From Candidatus Handelsmanbacteria bacterium (GTDB lineage: Bacteria; Latescibacterota; UBA2968; UBA8231): a stretch of 47,223 nt of DNA. A program made the translations under genes and the position numbers. Of this stretch, positions 10,101 to 17,685 are shown piece after piece. The notes beneath the pieces were generated by a model. That model made no database searches. It was given only the letters and a program-made list of their open reading frames with translations, and was not told where the DNA came from. Each line of letters starts with the position of its first letter. Position 1 is the first letter of the stretch. The stretch is taken from assembly GCA_016867395.1 (NCBI GenBank), contig VGJS01000033.1, positions 1 to 47,223 on the forward strand, read 5' to 3'.

Positions 10101-12868
10101 AAATCCAGGTCGTAGGGATTGGCCTTCAGCCCGGTGCGCACCCCGGTGTCCACAGTGTCGGCCCGGCTGGGGTCCACGTAATCGACGAGGGGCTTGTGCC
10201 GCACCGCCAGTGCCCCGCTGCTGCGGGCGTAGACGGGCAGGTTCTTCTGGTCGTCGGCCACCAGGTAGATGTAATAGTTGCCGCTGGGAACCTTGTACAG
10301 CGAGGCGAAGAGCAGGGCCTGCAGCGTCGCGGAGGGCTCGTCCCAGGTGTAGACCTGGGAGGTGCCCTCTAGAAAGTCGTTGCTGCCGTTGCTGTTGACG
10401 GTGGTGGCGTCGTTCTCGTCGGCGATCAGGGTGCCAAAGATGCGGATGTCCTGCACCGTGGACAGGGTGCTGTCGGCCGAGAAATAAAGCGCTGCCCGCA
10501 AGTTGCTCGACCCCAGTGCGTCGTCCGGGTCGCTCAGGTCATAGCTGATCGGGTAGGAGGTGTTGGCGGTGTCGGCCACCCCGTCGGGCTGGAGGATGCG
10601 GACGGTGGGGGCGGTGTTGGCATCGATGATATCGATGTTGGCCCCCAGGGAGAAGAAGGTGCCCGCGGCGACAAAGGAGCCCAGCGGGCTGGTGCCCACC
10701 CGCACCGTGCGGGCCCCCTTGCCGGTGCCGGCGGCGCTGGCGGTGCTGTTGGTCACTACCTGCAGGTTGGTCGAAGAATCGCTGCCCAGGACATTGAGCT
10801 TGAGCAGCAATCCCACCTTGTCGTCGTCATCCCCCCACTCGTTCTCGGTGGAGGAGTCCTCGTTGAGCCGGCCCTCGAAGAACTTGTCGTCGTCGGCCAG
10901 GGTGCTGCCCACCGTCTCCCACTCCCCCGCCAGGAATCCGTCGGTGCTCTTCTTGCCGGTGGCCCCCAGCCCATTGCCGGTGAGGTTGTCGGCCACATGG
11001 ACGTACACCGCCTGGTCGGCGATCTCGCTGCTGGCCTGGTGGGGATTGACCGGGGTGTACTCCAGGTCATAGGCATAACCGCCCACCGGGACGGACTGGT
11101 CCTCGTAACTGACTGCCCGGCCCAGCACCTTGAAATAGGCATGGTGGTTGGCATTGGTGACCTGATCCACCCCCAGGCCCTCGGCAACCCCGCCCACAAA
11201 GCCCAGGTACACGTTGGGGTCGTCGCTGCGTTTGGCAATCATCGGGGCGCTGAGAAAGACGTCGGCGCTGGCGATGCCGTCCTGGGTTCCGGTGCCGTCC
11301 GAATCGTCGTCGGCCACTTTCTCCGGCAGGATCCAGCTCGCCCCGTTGAAAAATCCGTAGTACACGTCGTGCTCGTTGCGGCTGCTGTACCCGGCGGTGA
11401 AGGCGATGTGTACCTCCCCCCGGTCTGGACGGCGGTCATCCACCACGGCGCTGACCGGCTCAGTAACCTTCCAGTCCAGTTCCACGTTGTATTGCGCGTT
11501 GCCGTCCCGGAACACCGGCGAGGTGGCCGTGCTCCACACCGGGGCGGCCGTGGCGGTATTCCAGCCGGCGCTGCCCCCCACCGCGTTGTCGTAGGTGTAG
11601 CGGTTGTAGAAGATGGTCTCGTAGGTGGCGTCCCCGTACTTGTACAGACCGTAGACGCGGTTGGGGGAACTGACCCGGTCCACCACCACGGTGGGAAAAT
11701 AGAAGAGCGCGTTCACCTCCAGGGCCGTGTTGGCCGCCGAGGAGTTGTTGAAGTCATCGACGTTGGCCCCGTCGCTGTTCTGGTTCCACCCCCCGCTGCC
11801 CGCCGTGCTCCACGAATCCGCCAGCAGGGTCTTGTGCTCGATGCGGTTGTCGGTGTCGTTGTAGTACATCAGATGGAGCACGTCGCCGCTGCCCCGGTCG
11901 ATGGAAGGCCCGGTGTGGCGGTCGGCGTCCGGGGCGACGCGCACCCCGCCGGTGCTGCCGCTGGTCCCCAGCGACCCCACCCTTTCCATGGTAAAGGGAC
12001 TGGTCTGGCGGTTCACCTTGGCCAGCATCACGTCGTCGGCCCCGGTGCCGGCGGTCGAACCGCGCACATAGGTGACAAACACATTGTCGCGCTGGTCGAT
12101 GACCATGCGCGGGAAGGCCGCGTTCCGCCCCTGGGTGTTGCCCACGGTGGTGGTGTCGTTGATCACCACCGCGCTGTTGGCCGGCAGCCAGGTGGCCCCC
12201 CCGTCCTCGGAGTGGTTGAAGTACACGCTGTTGGGGTTGGAGGCGAACTTTGCCCGGTTGCCGTCGGGCGAGGCGTTGAAGGCGTAGGCGATGCGGGGGT
12301 TGCCCCGGCTGTCCACCTCCAGGTCCAGGGTGGAGAAGGAGGTGCCGGCCCCGTTGAGGGTCAGGATGTCGAAGCGCAGACTGCCCGAGACCGCCACCGG
12401 GCTTGAGAAGGTGGCGCCGTTGTCGTTGCTGCGGGTGTAGCGCACATAGTAAACAGGGGTGGAGACCGGCGTCACCACCTCCTGCCCGATCCACGCCATG
12501 TGGACTGTGCTGGTCCCCGACACCGCCACATCCACCCGCATGCCGTCCACGTCGCTGGTTTCGAGGGCTTCGCTGCGCTCGAGGTTGTGGAAGTTGCCAA
12601 TTACCGGGTAGGTGGGCGTGGCCGCCTGGTTGAGGTCGGCCCGGACGGTGATGGTTTCGCCTTCGATGAAGTCCTGGCGGGCAGTGCTGTCGCGCAACGA
12701 AAAGCCTGCCGGGGTGCGGTTCTCCAGGGTGGGGATGGCCCCGTAGCTCTCCTGGCACAGCAGGAGTCCGGCCAGGAGCGACCAGGCGATCAGAGGGCGG
12801 TAGGACAGCGCGTCTTTCAAGGCTCCATTCCTTCGGCAGCGCTGGGCCGACGCTTCGTGCGGCGGCAA
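7142..12868 (-). CDS. Giant secreted sialidase-like propeller/cohesin/dockerin protein with sorting-like tail (paralogue B)
   Basis: A full-length paralogue of the downstream gene with the same module order and long near-identical stretches, for example around GKGARTVRVGTSPLG. It has Asp-boxes (RSNDNGATF near 147, SEDGGATW near 225), Ig-like repeats, a cohesin-like module at about 1308-1439, a dockerin at about 1596-1656 (DVSEDNEINEDD, DLNNDGSVGAAD), a second cohesin-like module at about 1679-1786, and a C-terminal NYPNPFNPST domain ending RKMVLVK. The ATG gives 1,908 residues but a poor N-terminus. A TTG at 12820, with AAGGA 8-9 nt upstream, gives a cleaner signal peptide (charged start, then LIAWSLLAGLLL, cleavage near SYGA) and is a strong alternative. 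It is the first gene of the probable two-gene minus-strand operon and is divergent from the 13153 gene. Its enzymatic role, if any, is unknown. Confidence 0.88.
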   Translation of the reverse strand: MPPHEASAQRCRRNGALKDALSYRPLIAWSLLAGLLLCQESYGAIPTLENRTPAGFSLRDSTARQDFIEGETITVRADLNQAATPTYPVIGNFHNLERSEALETSDVDGMRVDVAVSGTSTVHMAWIGQEVVTPVSTPVYYVRYTRSNDNGATFSSPVAVSGSLRFDILTLNGAGTSFSTLDLEVDSRGNPRIAYAFNASPDGNRAKFASNPNSVYFNHSEDGGATWLPANSAVVINDTTTVGNTQGRNAAFPRMVIDQRDNVFVTYVRGSTAGTGADDVMLAKVNRQTSPFTMERVGSLGTSGSTGGVRVAPDADRHTGPSIDRGSGDVLHLMYYNDTDNRIEHKTLLADSWSTAGSGGWNQNSDGANVDDFNNSSAANTALEVNALFYFPTVVVDRVSSPNRVYGLYKYGDATYETIFYNRYTYDNAVGGSAGWNTATAAPVWSTATSPVFRDGNAQYNVELDWKVTEPVSAVVDDRRPDRGEVHIAFTAGYSSRNEHDVYYGFFNGASWILPEKVADDDSDGTGTQDGIASADVFLSAPMIAKRSDDPNVYLGFVGGVAEGLGVDQVTNANHHAYFKVLGRAVSYEDQSVPVGGYAYDLEYTPVNPHQASSEIADQAVYVHVADNLTGNGLGATGKKSTDGFLAGEWETVGSTLADDDKFFEGRLNEDSSTENEWGDDDDKVGLLLKLNVLGSDSSTNLQVVTNSTASAAGTGKGARTVRVGTSPLGSFVAAGTFFSLGANIDIIDANTAPTVRILQPDGVADTANTSYPISYDLSDPDDALGSSNLRAALYFSADSTLSTVQDIRIFGTLIADENDATTVNSNGSNDFLEGTSQVYTWDEPSATLQALLFASLYKVPSGNYYIYLVADDQKNLPVYARSSGALAVRHKPLVDYVDPSRADTVDTGVRTGLKANPYDLDFRVRDFDRQGATEVQLFYSSVSGLATVSVIGRYPNLRFALGKSVKGKRAIAIPGSDTLTSAHVEYEWDVTDSVSDNNTATTVKEGSYFIYAVASDSTAIAVGQSTAQLTIKHSPSFVFYEPPKDTHRRVNTGSQPVYTIQWQKGSGDQDFDDNATIDLYYTTDNPATINYESYPDSLLLDADTRVLVKGLSENSSGSSDMYAWSFRNPPNDVPRDGEQVWLYARISDGHNNRSVALGGALTLTHDPRITLLTSKLDNYASFSKNDVLRVEWDDYLVDDGVSTDNAYIRLYASTNNALTTLATLDAAVNGTTTFLVNSSDGTQSGTLRSVREDSVNFFDWNTKLFGTAATSYFVYAAISKDATFSNNTGTSLSRSSTALAIGGVGSTPNISLSPTDRPVAIGDTLTFDVMVQYSSPINFVQVVLNLTGSSFFVVDQVSGSGTQPFIDLGNIFAGTSAIENSYESSSNRLRFSKSTFSGQTVGTSTVPVALARFQLVATKSLAASPSVSFLGGSTGTVLGVVNKSDPLDDGEGLSLLDPQLSRVSRGQISATVELEGRTAPLGSGNHATLLDVHLRLPGSTVDLRDSLFIAANDDLTSTTDTVEVTTSSAGALTLVSVPAGRYVLTVKDTSHVSGRTDTILVRNGETVTISSGNNNGFFASDLRGDPAGMLASSGRQLIAGDVSEDNEINEDDVNLILSAWGTNTTASYFKQADLNNDGSVGAADLTATTSNFGNSEGFGAPPVYKRVAGRRINAEAVIEVRPVQLRLLLPGEEFGVEVSAEGLDALAGYALDLDYDPQYLRLLPDEVVAGEIFAANPSGAIFDAAAEEGRVRLAGARIGKRWQAQGAGSLATLRFEVLREGAEEALRLGEGVLLAPDYERAAVRNGKSLADWLLPAQPALAQNYPNPFNPSTVIPFSVSRRQEARLTVYDVLGQRVRILVAGTLSPGYHTVVWDGRNEQGQSVAAGLYFAQLELGAFRQTRKMVLVK

Positions 12869-13152
12869 GGCATCCCGTTTTGAGCAACATCAGTGCCATC
12901 CACCCCTGGATGCAATATATCTTGTTGTTTTTTCTCTCATTGTCCTCACTCTATCCCACCACCACCCACCGGGTCCGAAGAAAATCTTTCCCGCGCTGGG
13001 GAGGATCTTTCCGCCCTTTCTGCTTCCCAGTGCCGGCATCTTTTGCCGGAAACTCTTGCCCTACATGGGGAAAAGGCGACTCCTGCCACACCCCCGGCCC
13101 CTGGCATAGGATTTGCGGTTCCTGGTTCGGTCTTTTCCAGGGAGGGTTTTCC
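12869..13152. promoter_or_regulatory. Divergent intergenic region with AT-rich -10-like box and inverted repeat
   Basis: This 284-bp gap separates paralogue B (minus) from the secreted cohesin-like gene (plus). On the minus strand TATATT (12914-12919) resembles a -10 box. Just downstream of it lies an inverted repeat, CATCCA (12897-12902) and TGGATG (12907-12912) around a 4-nt loop, where a start site or operator would fall. No good -35 box was found. A GGGAGG-type ribosome site precedes the plus-strand ATG at 13153. The plus frame stays open through most of this gap, but the upstream codons lack a coherent signal peptide or domain, so I treat the gap as non-coding. Confidence 0.4.
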
Positions 13153-16041
13153 ATGGCACGGAGCACAGGATGGCTGGGGTGGGTGGGGTTGATGTTCTTC
13201 ATCCACATTGTCCCCGAACCGCTCCTGGCGGCCAAACTTGAACTTCGCCAGGCCGGCACCCGCTCCACCGAGGTCACCGTGGACGTGGGTGACGAGTTTG
13301 CCGTGGAGCTGTGGGTGGACGGGGAGGGCCGGCCCCTTACCGGGGCCGCGGTCTTCCTCAGTTTCGACCCCACCTTCTTTGAACTGGCCGGTTCGAGCCG
13401 CACCAGCCCCTCTCCCTTCGCCCCCGGCCCTTTCCTGGGCAACGGCGAGATCTACCGCAACTCCCTGCTGGCCGAGGAAGATCCGGCCGCTGCCGCCTCC
13501 GGGGTCCAGGTGGATTACAGCGTGGTCCGCGCCAGCGGTCAGGGCGCCGGCAACCTGGCCACCTTCCGGCTGCGGGCCCTGGCCCCCACCCAGCGCTCGG
13601 TGGTGCGCATCGACGAGAGCGGCGCCCGGGAAACCCGCTACTTCACCCCCGACGGCGCCCACCAGCCCTTTCAGTACATCGCCCCCTTGCAGATCCAGGT
13701 GCGCGGCATCGAACTGGTCGGGCTACCCCACCGCCTGGTCCTGGCCAGGGGCCAGACCGACACCACCTCGCTGCAACTGGACCAGTTCCTCTTCGACCCT
13801 GTGTATGGACCCGAGCGCATCGAATGGACCGTCTCCCCCAGCGCTGTCCTCTCCCTCGACTTCGACACCTCCCGCCGCCTGGTGCGCCTGCGCGCACCGG
13901 ATTCGGCCTCTCCCTGGGAGCAGTTGCGCGTCACCGCCACCAACCCGGACGGTCAGTCCGCCAATGCCCTCATCGAGGTCTTTGTCAACGGCGGGCCGCA
14001 ACTGGTCCCCGGCCTGGGGCCTTTGACCTTGGCGGAGGACCAATCCTTCACCTGGCCCCTGGACAACCTGGCCAGCGACCCGGACGCCGGCCCTCAGCAG
14101 TTGCAATGGATCTTTGCGGCCACCCCTGAGCTGGGCGCGGCCCTGGACCTTGAAACCCGCCAACTGCGCTTCACCCCCCGGGCCGATTGGAACGGCGAGG
14201 GCCAGTTGACCCTGAGGGTGGTTGACGAATACGGTTTCGCCGACACCGCCCAGGTGGCCCTTTCCGTGCTGCCGGTGGAGGACCCCCCCCTCTTCCTCAT
14301 CTCCCCCAACGTGCGCCTGATCCGTGGCCGGCAGGACAGCAGCCTGACCCGCCAGGCCCTCCTCAGCGACGCCGAGCAGACCCCCGAGCAGTTAAGCCTG
14401 TCCTGGGAAGGAGCCGACGAGGTGGGCATCGAGGAACGCGCCGGCCGGCTGGTGCTTTCGGCCCCCCAGGACTGGACCGGGACCGAGGAAATCCGCCTGC
14501 TGGCCAGCGACCCCAGCGGCCTTTCCGACCAGGCCCTCCTGACCGTCAGTGTGGTGCCCTCCCTGGCCCCCATCGTGCAGGAGCCCCCCCGCCGCCGGGG
14601 CATCGCTGCGGGCACCCATTTTGTACTCGCCCTCGACGCTTTGGTCATCGATCCCGACGACGAAGTCCAGACCCTGCGCTGGCAGATCAGCGGCCAGGCC
14701 GAGTTGGGTGTCAGCCTCAGTTCCACCCGTGCCCTTCGCGTCGAGGCCCCCCCTGCCTTTGCCGGGACCGAGACCCTGCACCTCGAGGTGCTCGACCCCA
14801 GCGGCGAGCGCGCCGGCTTCGAACTGCTGATCTTCGCCGCCCCGGCCGACGGCTCGCCCGCCATCTCCCCCCTGCCCGACCTGGCCCTGCCCGCAGGCGG
14901 GATCGACACCTCCATCGACCTGGACGACTACCTCTTTGACCTGGACCACGAACCCGCCCGCATCACCTGGAACGCCGCGCCGGCAGAGGGGGTGGAGGTG
15001 CGCATCGACCCCGAGACCCACGTGCTGGTGATCAGCGCCGCCCCCGAGGCCCTGGACGGGGTGCGCCAGCTCGAATTGCGCGCCCTCGACCCAGACGGCC
15101 ACCAGGCCATCCAGACCCTCAACCTGCGGCTCTTCGGCGGCGAACTCCCCCAGCCCGAGCCCCCCGACACCGCCTCCCAGACCCCCCTGGCGCCCCGTTT
15201 GGCCGAGTTGCCAGCCCTCAGCATCGTGGCCGGCCAGTTCGACCAGAGCATTGATCTCGACGATTTCGTCTCCCAGGGAGACCCCGCCTCCCTCACTTGG
15301 GAGGTGCAGGCCCCCGCGGGTCTGACCGGGATGGTGGACGGCCAGACCCACCGGCTGCTGGTGCTGGTGGAACCGGGATGGGAGGGGGAGGCTTTCCTGT
15401 TGGTGCGGGTCCGCGATGCCCTGGGCCAGCTCTCCGAGGCCCTGGTGCGGGTCCAGGCGCAGGCCGCTGCCCCGACCCTCGGCCTGGTCCCCGATCTCGA
15501 GATCGACCTGCTCGACGGCGACACCGAGATCCGTCTGCCCCTCAGCCAACTCTTCCCCGAGGGCCAGGTGCCAGCGGGCTTGAGCTGGGAGGTCAGCGCC
15601 GGCCAGGAGGTGGAGGTGAGTCCGGACGCAGCCGGGGTGCTGATCCTCAAGGGCGCCGAACCCTTTGCCAGCGGCCAGACCCTCACCCTCCAGGCCCGCG
15701 ACCCTCAGAACCGCCTTGCCACCGGGCAGCTGCGGCTGCAGGTACACCCCGCCGACGGCAGCGGCGGCCAGGAGGTGCCCGAATTTCGCCTGGCCCTCTT
15801 GCCCAACCCGCTCCAGCCAGAGTACCTCGACCTCTATGTCCTCAGCGATCTGCCCTTGTCCCAGGCCCCGCGCCTGCGCCTGCAGGACGGCCAGGCGCTC
15901 GAGGTGATCCAGTTGGCCCCCGGCATCTGGCAGGGCAGCCACGTGCTGCGACCAGGCCAGGCCCCCGCCCTCGGTTTCCTGGCCCTGGGTCTGGACCAGC
16001 ACCGCCAACTGCTCATTAGCAGCGCGGCCCTGGGCAAGTAG
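13153..16041 (+). CDS. Secreted cohesin-like protein with about seven Ig/cadherin-like repeats
   Basis: A 962-residue protein. Start chosen at ATG 13153 because GGGAGG lies about 10 nt upstream and a signal peptide follows (WLGWVGLMFFIHIV, cleavage near LLAA). Residues about 28-175 look like a cohesin module (VDVGDEFAVELWVDG, then FLSFDPTFFELAG and a hydrophobic strand pattern ending LATFRLRALAP). About seven repeats of 95 residues follow to residue 870, each with a conserved pattern such as SIDLDDFV..., LxWEV, RLLVLxxxxxWxGxxxLxVRVxDxxGxxS, typical of bacterial Ig/cadherin-like adhesins. The C-terminal 85 residues (ALLPNPLQPEYLDLYVLSD onwards) form a different all-beta tail and could be a sorting or anchoring module. 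No enzyme motif is seen. It is divergent from the giant paralogues and may be their partner; that is inference. Confidence 0.85.
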   Translation: MARSTGWLGWVGLMFFIHIVPEPLLAAKLELRQAGTRSTEVTVDVGDEFAVELWVDGEGRPLTGAAVFLSFDPTFFELAGSSRTSPSPFAPGPFLGNGEIYRNSLLAEEDPAAAASGVQVDYSVVRASGQGAGNLATFRLRALAPTQRSVVRIDESGARETRYFTPDGAHQPFQYIAPLQIQVRGIELVGLPHRLVLARGQTDTTSLQLDQFLFDPVYGPERIEWTVSPSAVLSLDFDTSRRLVRLRAPDSASPWEQLRVTATNPDGQSANALIEVFVNGGPQLVPGLGPLTLAEDQSFTWPLDNLASDPDAGPQQLQWIFAATPELGAALDLETRQLRFTPRADWNGEGQLTLRVVDEYGFADTAQVALSVLPVEDPPLFLISPNVRLIRGRQDSSLTRQALLSDAEQTPEQLSLSWEGADEVGIEERAGRLVLSAPQDWTGTEEIRLLASDPSGLSDQALLTVSVVPSLAPIVQEPPRRRGIAAGTHFVLALDALVIDPDDEVQTLRWQISGQAELGVSLSSTRALRVEAPPAFAGTETLHLEVLDPSGERAGFELLIFAAPADGSPAISPLPDLALPAGGIDTSIDLDDYLFDLDHEPARITWNAAPAEGVEVRIDPETHVLVISAAPEALDGVRQLELRALDPDGHQAIQTLNLRLFGGELPQPEPPDTASQTPLAPRLAELPALSIVAGQFDQSIDLDDFVSQGDPASLTWEVQAPAGLTGMVDGQTHRLLVLVEPGWEGEAFLLVRVRDALGQLSEALVRVQAQAAAPTLGLVPDLEIDLLDGDTEIRLPLSQLFPEGQVPAGLSWEVSAGQEVEVSPDAAGVLILKGAEPFASGQTLTLQARDPQNRLATGQLRLQVHPADGSGGQEVPEFRLALLPNPLQPEYLDLYVLSDLPLSQAPRLRLQDGQALEVIQLAPGIWQGSHVLRPGQAPALGFLALGLDQHRQLLISSAALGK

Positions 16042-16058
16042 GTGCGTCCCGATCCCGG

Positions 16059-16119
16059 CCCGGGGGGTACTAGCGCCCGCGGTCCACAGGCGCGGCCCCC
16101 CGGGGTTCGCGCCCTTTTT
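16059..16119 (+). terminator. Rho-independent terminator-like hairpins after the cohesin-like gene
   Basis: Two alternative stems overlap here. One pairs 16059-16067 with 16096-16104 (CCCGGGGGG with its complement) and has an inner GCGCC/GGCGC stem. The other pairs GGCGCG (16089-16094) with CGCGCC (16108-16113), followed almost at once by a T5 run at 16115-16119. The second is the better terminator geometry. It lies 18-78 bp after the stop codon. Confidence 0.55.
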
Positions 16120-16199
16120 CTTGGCAGACCACGCGCCCTGGTGTTATCTTCCCCGCACCCATAGTCCCCTGCTAGCTGGCTCCCGGAGGAAGAGAGCCC

Positions 16200-16956
16200 A
16201 TGGATCGCCTGGGTCATTTGTCCTTCCTTACGCTTGTTCTTCTCAGCTTCGCTCTGCCTCTCTATGCCCCCGGGCTTCCCTGGTCCCCAAAGTGAGGTCT
16301 GGTAGCCGTCCCCGCTCACCCTGACCAGTGAAGGTCCTGGCCAGTCCGCCGCCGCGACCGACCGCCATGCCAACACCGGGCACCTGATCGTGAACACCAT
16401 CCACCTCGACAAGACCCCGCCGACCATCAGCCCCGCCACCGCCGGATCCCGAACCCCGGGAAGTTGGTACTTGGGTCCGATCGCGGTCAGTTTCTCCGGG
16501 GCAGCCGCCCACTTCCGCCTCGCCGGTGTAACGCTGCCGATCACCCAGACCAATGATGGCGCCAATCAGTCGGTCACCGGCACTGCCACTGACCTGGCCG
16601 ACAACACCGCCCACGCCACCCTCACCGTCGAGGTGCAGGTGACGCCTAGCTCCTGCGGCCTGGTGACCAACTGCGCCAACCCCCTCAACCCCAGCACCAC
16701 CATCGCCGGTCAACTGCCCCAGGCCTTGCCGGTGCGCCCGACCGTCTGCAACCTGATGGGCCAACCCGTGCGGGTGCTGGCCGAGGAGATGCAGGAAGCC
16801 GGCCCCCATGCCCTGGCCTGCAACGGCCGCGACCAGCAGGGCCAGTCCCTCGCCGCCGGCGTGAACCGCTGCCGGCTCCAGGCGGGGGAGCGGGTTGCCG
16901 TGCAGAAGCTGCATTTCGCCAAGTACCCCCTCCGCTTGCTCAGAGGAGCCTCCTAG
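16200..16956 (+). pseudogene. Decayed secreted repeat protein with NPFNPST-type tail
   Basis: ATG 16200 with GGAGG upstream starts a good signal peptide (MDRLGHLSFLTLVLLSFAL, then PLYA), but the frame ends at TGA 16293-16295. Another frame with TAG at 16303-16305 then reads a bacterial Ig-like repeat series: LTSEGPGQSAAATDRHANTG, HLDKTPPTI, GPIAVSFSGA, NDGANQSVTGTATDLADNTA. It finishes with a degraded sorting-like domain: CANPLNPSTTI, VCNLMGQPVRVL, LACNGRDQQGQSLAAGV and a terminal LHFAK. Compared with the intact tails nearby, Tyr and Trp positions have become Cys (VCNLMGQ for VYDLLGQ; CNGRD for WDGxD). The open frame 16390-16956 could be misread as a short gene, but the whole is best seen as a truncated, eroding surface-protein gene. 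Confidence 0.72.
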
Positions 16957-17682
16957 ATGACCGAAGCCGAGATCTACGAGTTCGACCTCAACGGATACAT
17001 CATCTACCCCGGCCTGATCCCCCCAGACCTGGTCCGCCGCATGAACGGGATCATCGACGCCGACCAGGCCGGCAGCTTCCCCCACAGCTTCTCCTTCCTC
17101 CACCTCGACCCCTGCTTCATGGAGCTGATGGCCCACCCCCGCACCCTGAGGATCATGCGCACCATCATTGGCGACTGGCTGCGCCTGGACCACACCTACG
17201 GGCTTCAGATGAACAAGGACACCGAGGTGCGCGAGAACCTCCACGGCGGCCTGCGTGCCGACCATGGAGAGCACCAGTACCAGTGGGCGTACAACAGGAT
17301 GTGGAACGGCCTGATCGTGGTGATGTACGCCCTGGAGGACGTGCCCCCCGGCGCCGGCGGCCTGATCGGAGTGCCCGGCAGCCACAAGGCGGCCATCAAC
17401 ACCTACAAGCCCGAGGTCTACTCCCACCTCGTGGTCAACCCGTCCTTCAAAGCCGGGGACATGCTCATCTTCACCGAGGCCCTGGTCCACGGCACCCGCA
17501 GATGGACCGCTCCGGGCCGGCGGCGGGCCCTGCTCTACAAGTACTCCCCTGGGTACTCCACCTGGGCCGATGCCACCAAGCTCCAGCAGTACGAGGCCAT
17601 GGCCACCACCCAACTCCAGCGCGACCTCCTGCGCCCTCCCTACGTGGGCAACCGCACCCCGCTCGCCTTCCCGGAGGTCTGA
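16957..17682 (+). CDS. Phytanoyl-CoA dioxygenase (PhyH) family protein
   Basis: A 241-residue PhyH-fold protein, presumed Fe(II)/2-oxoglutarate-type dioxygenase. It opens with the family's YEFDLNGYIIYPGLI motif, and the core has LEDVPPGAGGLIGVPGSHKA. The distal iron His is probably H178 (EALVHGTRRW), and the 2-oxoglutarate-binding Arg lies in RRRALLYKYSPG. The proximal HxD is not clear; an HxE (H103-G-E105) in the RADHGEHQYQW stretch or H96 in LHGG may substitute, so activity is uncertain. GAGGAG lies 11-12 nt before the ATG. The next gene begins 3 bp after the stop, so the two are probably one transcript. It is much diverged from the tandem PhyH pair at 27-29 kb. Confidence 0.85.
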   Translation: MTEAEIYEFDLNGYIIYPGLIPPDLVRRMNGIIDADQAGSFPHSFSFLHLDPCFMELMAHPRTLRIMRTIIGDWLRLDHTYGLQMNKDTEVRENLHGGLRADHGEHQYQWAYNRMWNGLIVVMYALEDVPPGAGGLIGVPGSHKAAINTYKPEVYSHLVVNPSFKAGDMLIFTEALVHGTRRWTAPGRRRALLYKYSPGYSTWADATKLQQYEAMATTQLQRDLLRPPYVGNRTPLAFPEV

Positions 17683-17685
17683 GCC

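Noticed and set aside
10997-12406. A 469-codon plus-strand frame opposite paralogue B
   Set aside because: Same shadow pattern; low-complexity VVVGVAVVEDG-type composition and no homology signal, whereas the minus strand is clearly coding.
1509-12868. A cellulosome claim for the giant proteins
   Set aside because: No catalytic glycan-degrading domain is recognisable in this window, so only docking modules can be claimed.
12880-13152. An N-terminal extension of 91 codons before the cohesin-like protein
   Set aside because: No signal peptide or domain, in a probable divergent promoter region; ATG 13153 has a ribosome site and signal peptide.
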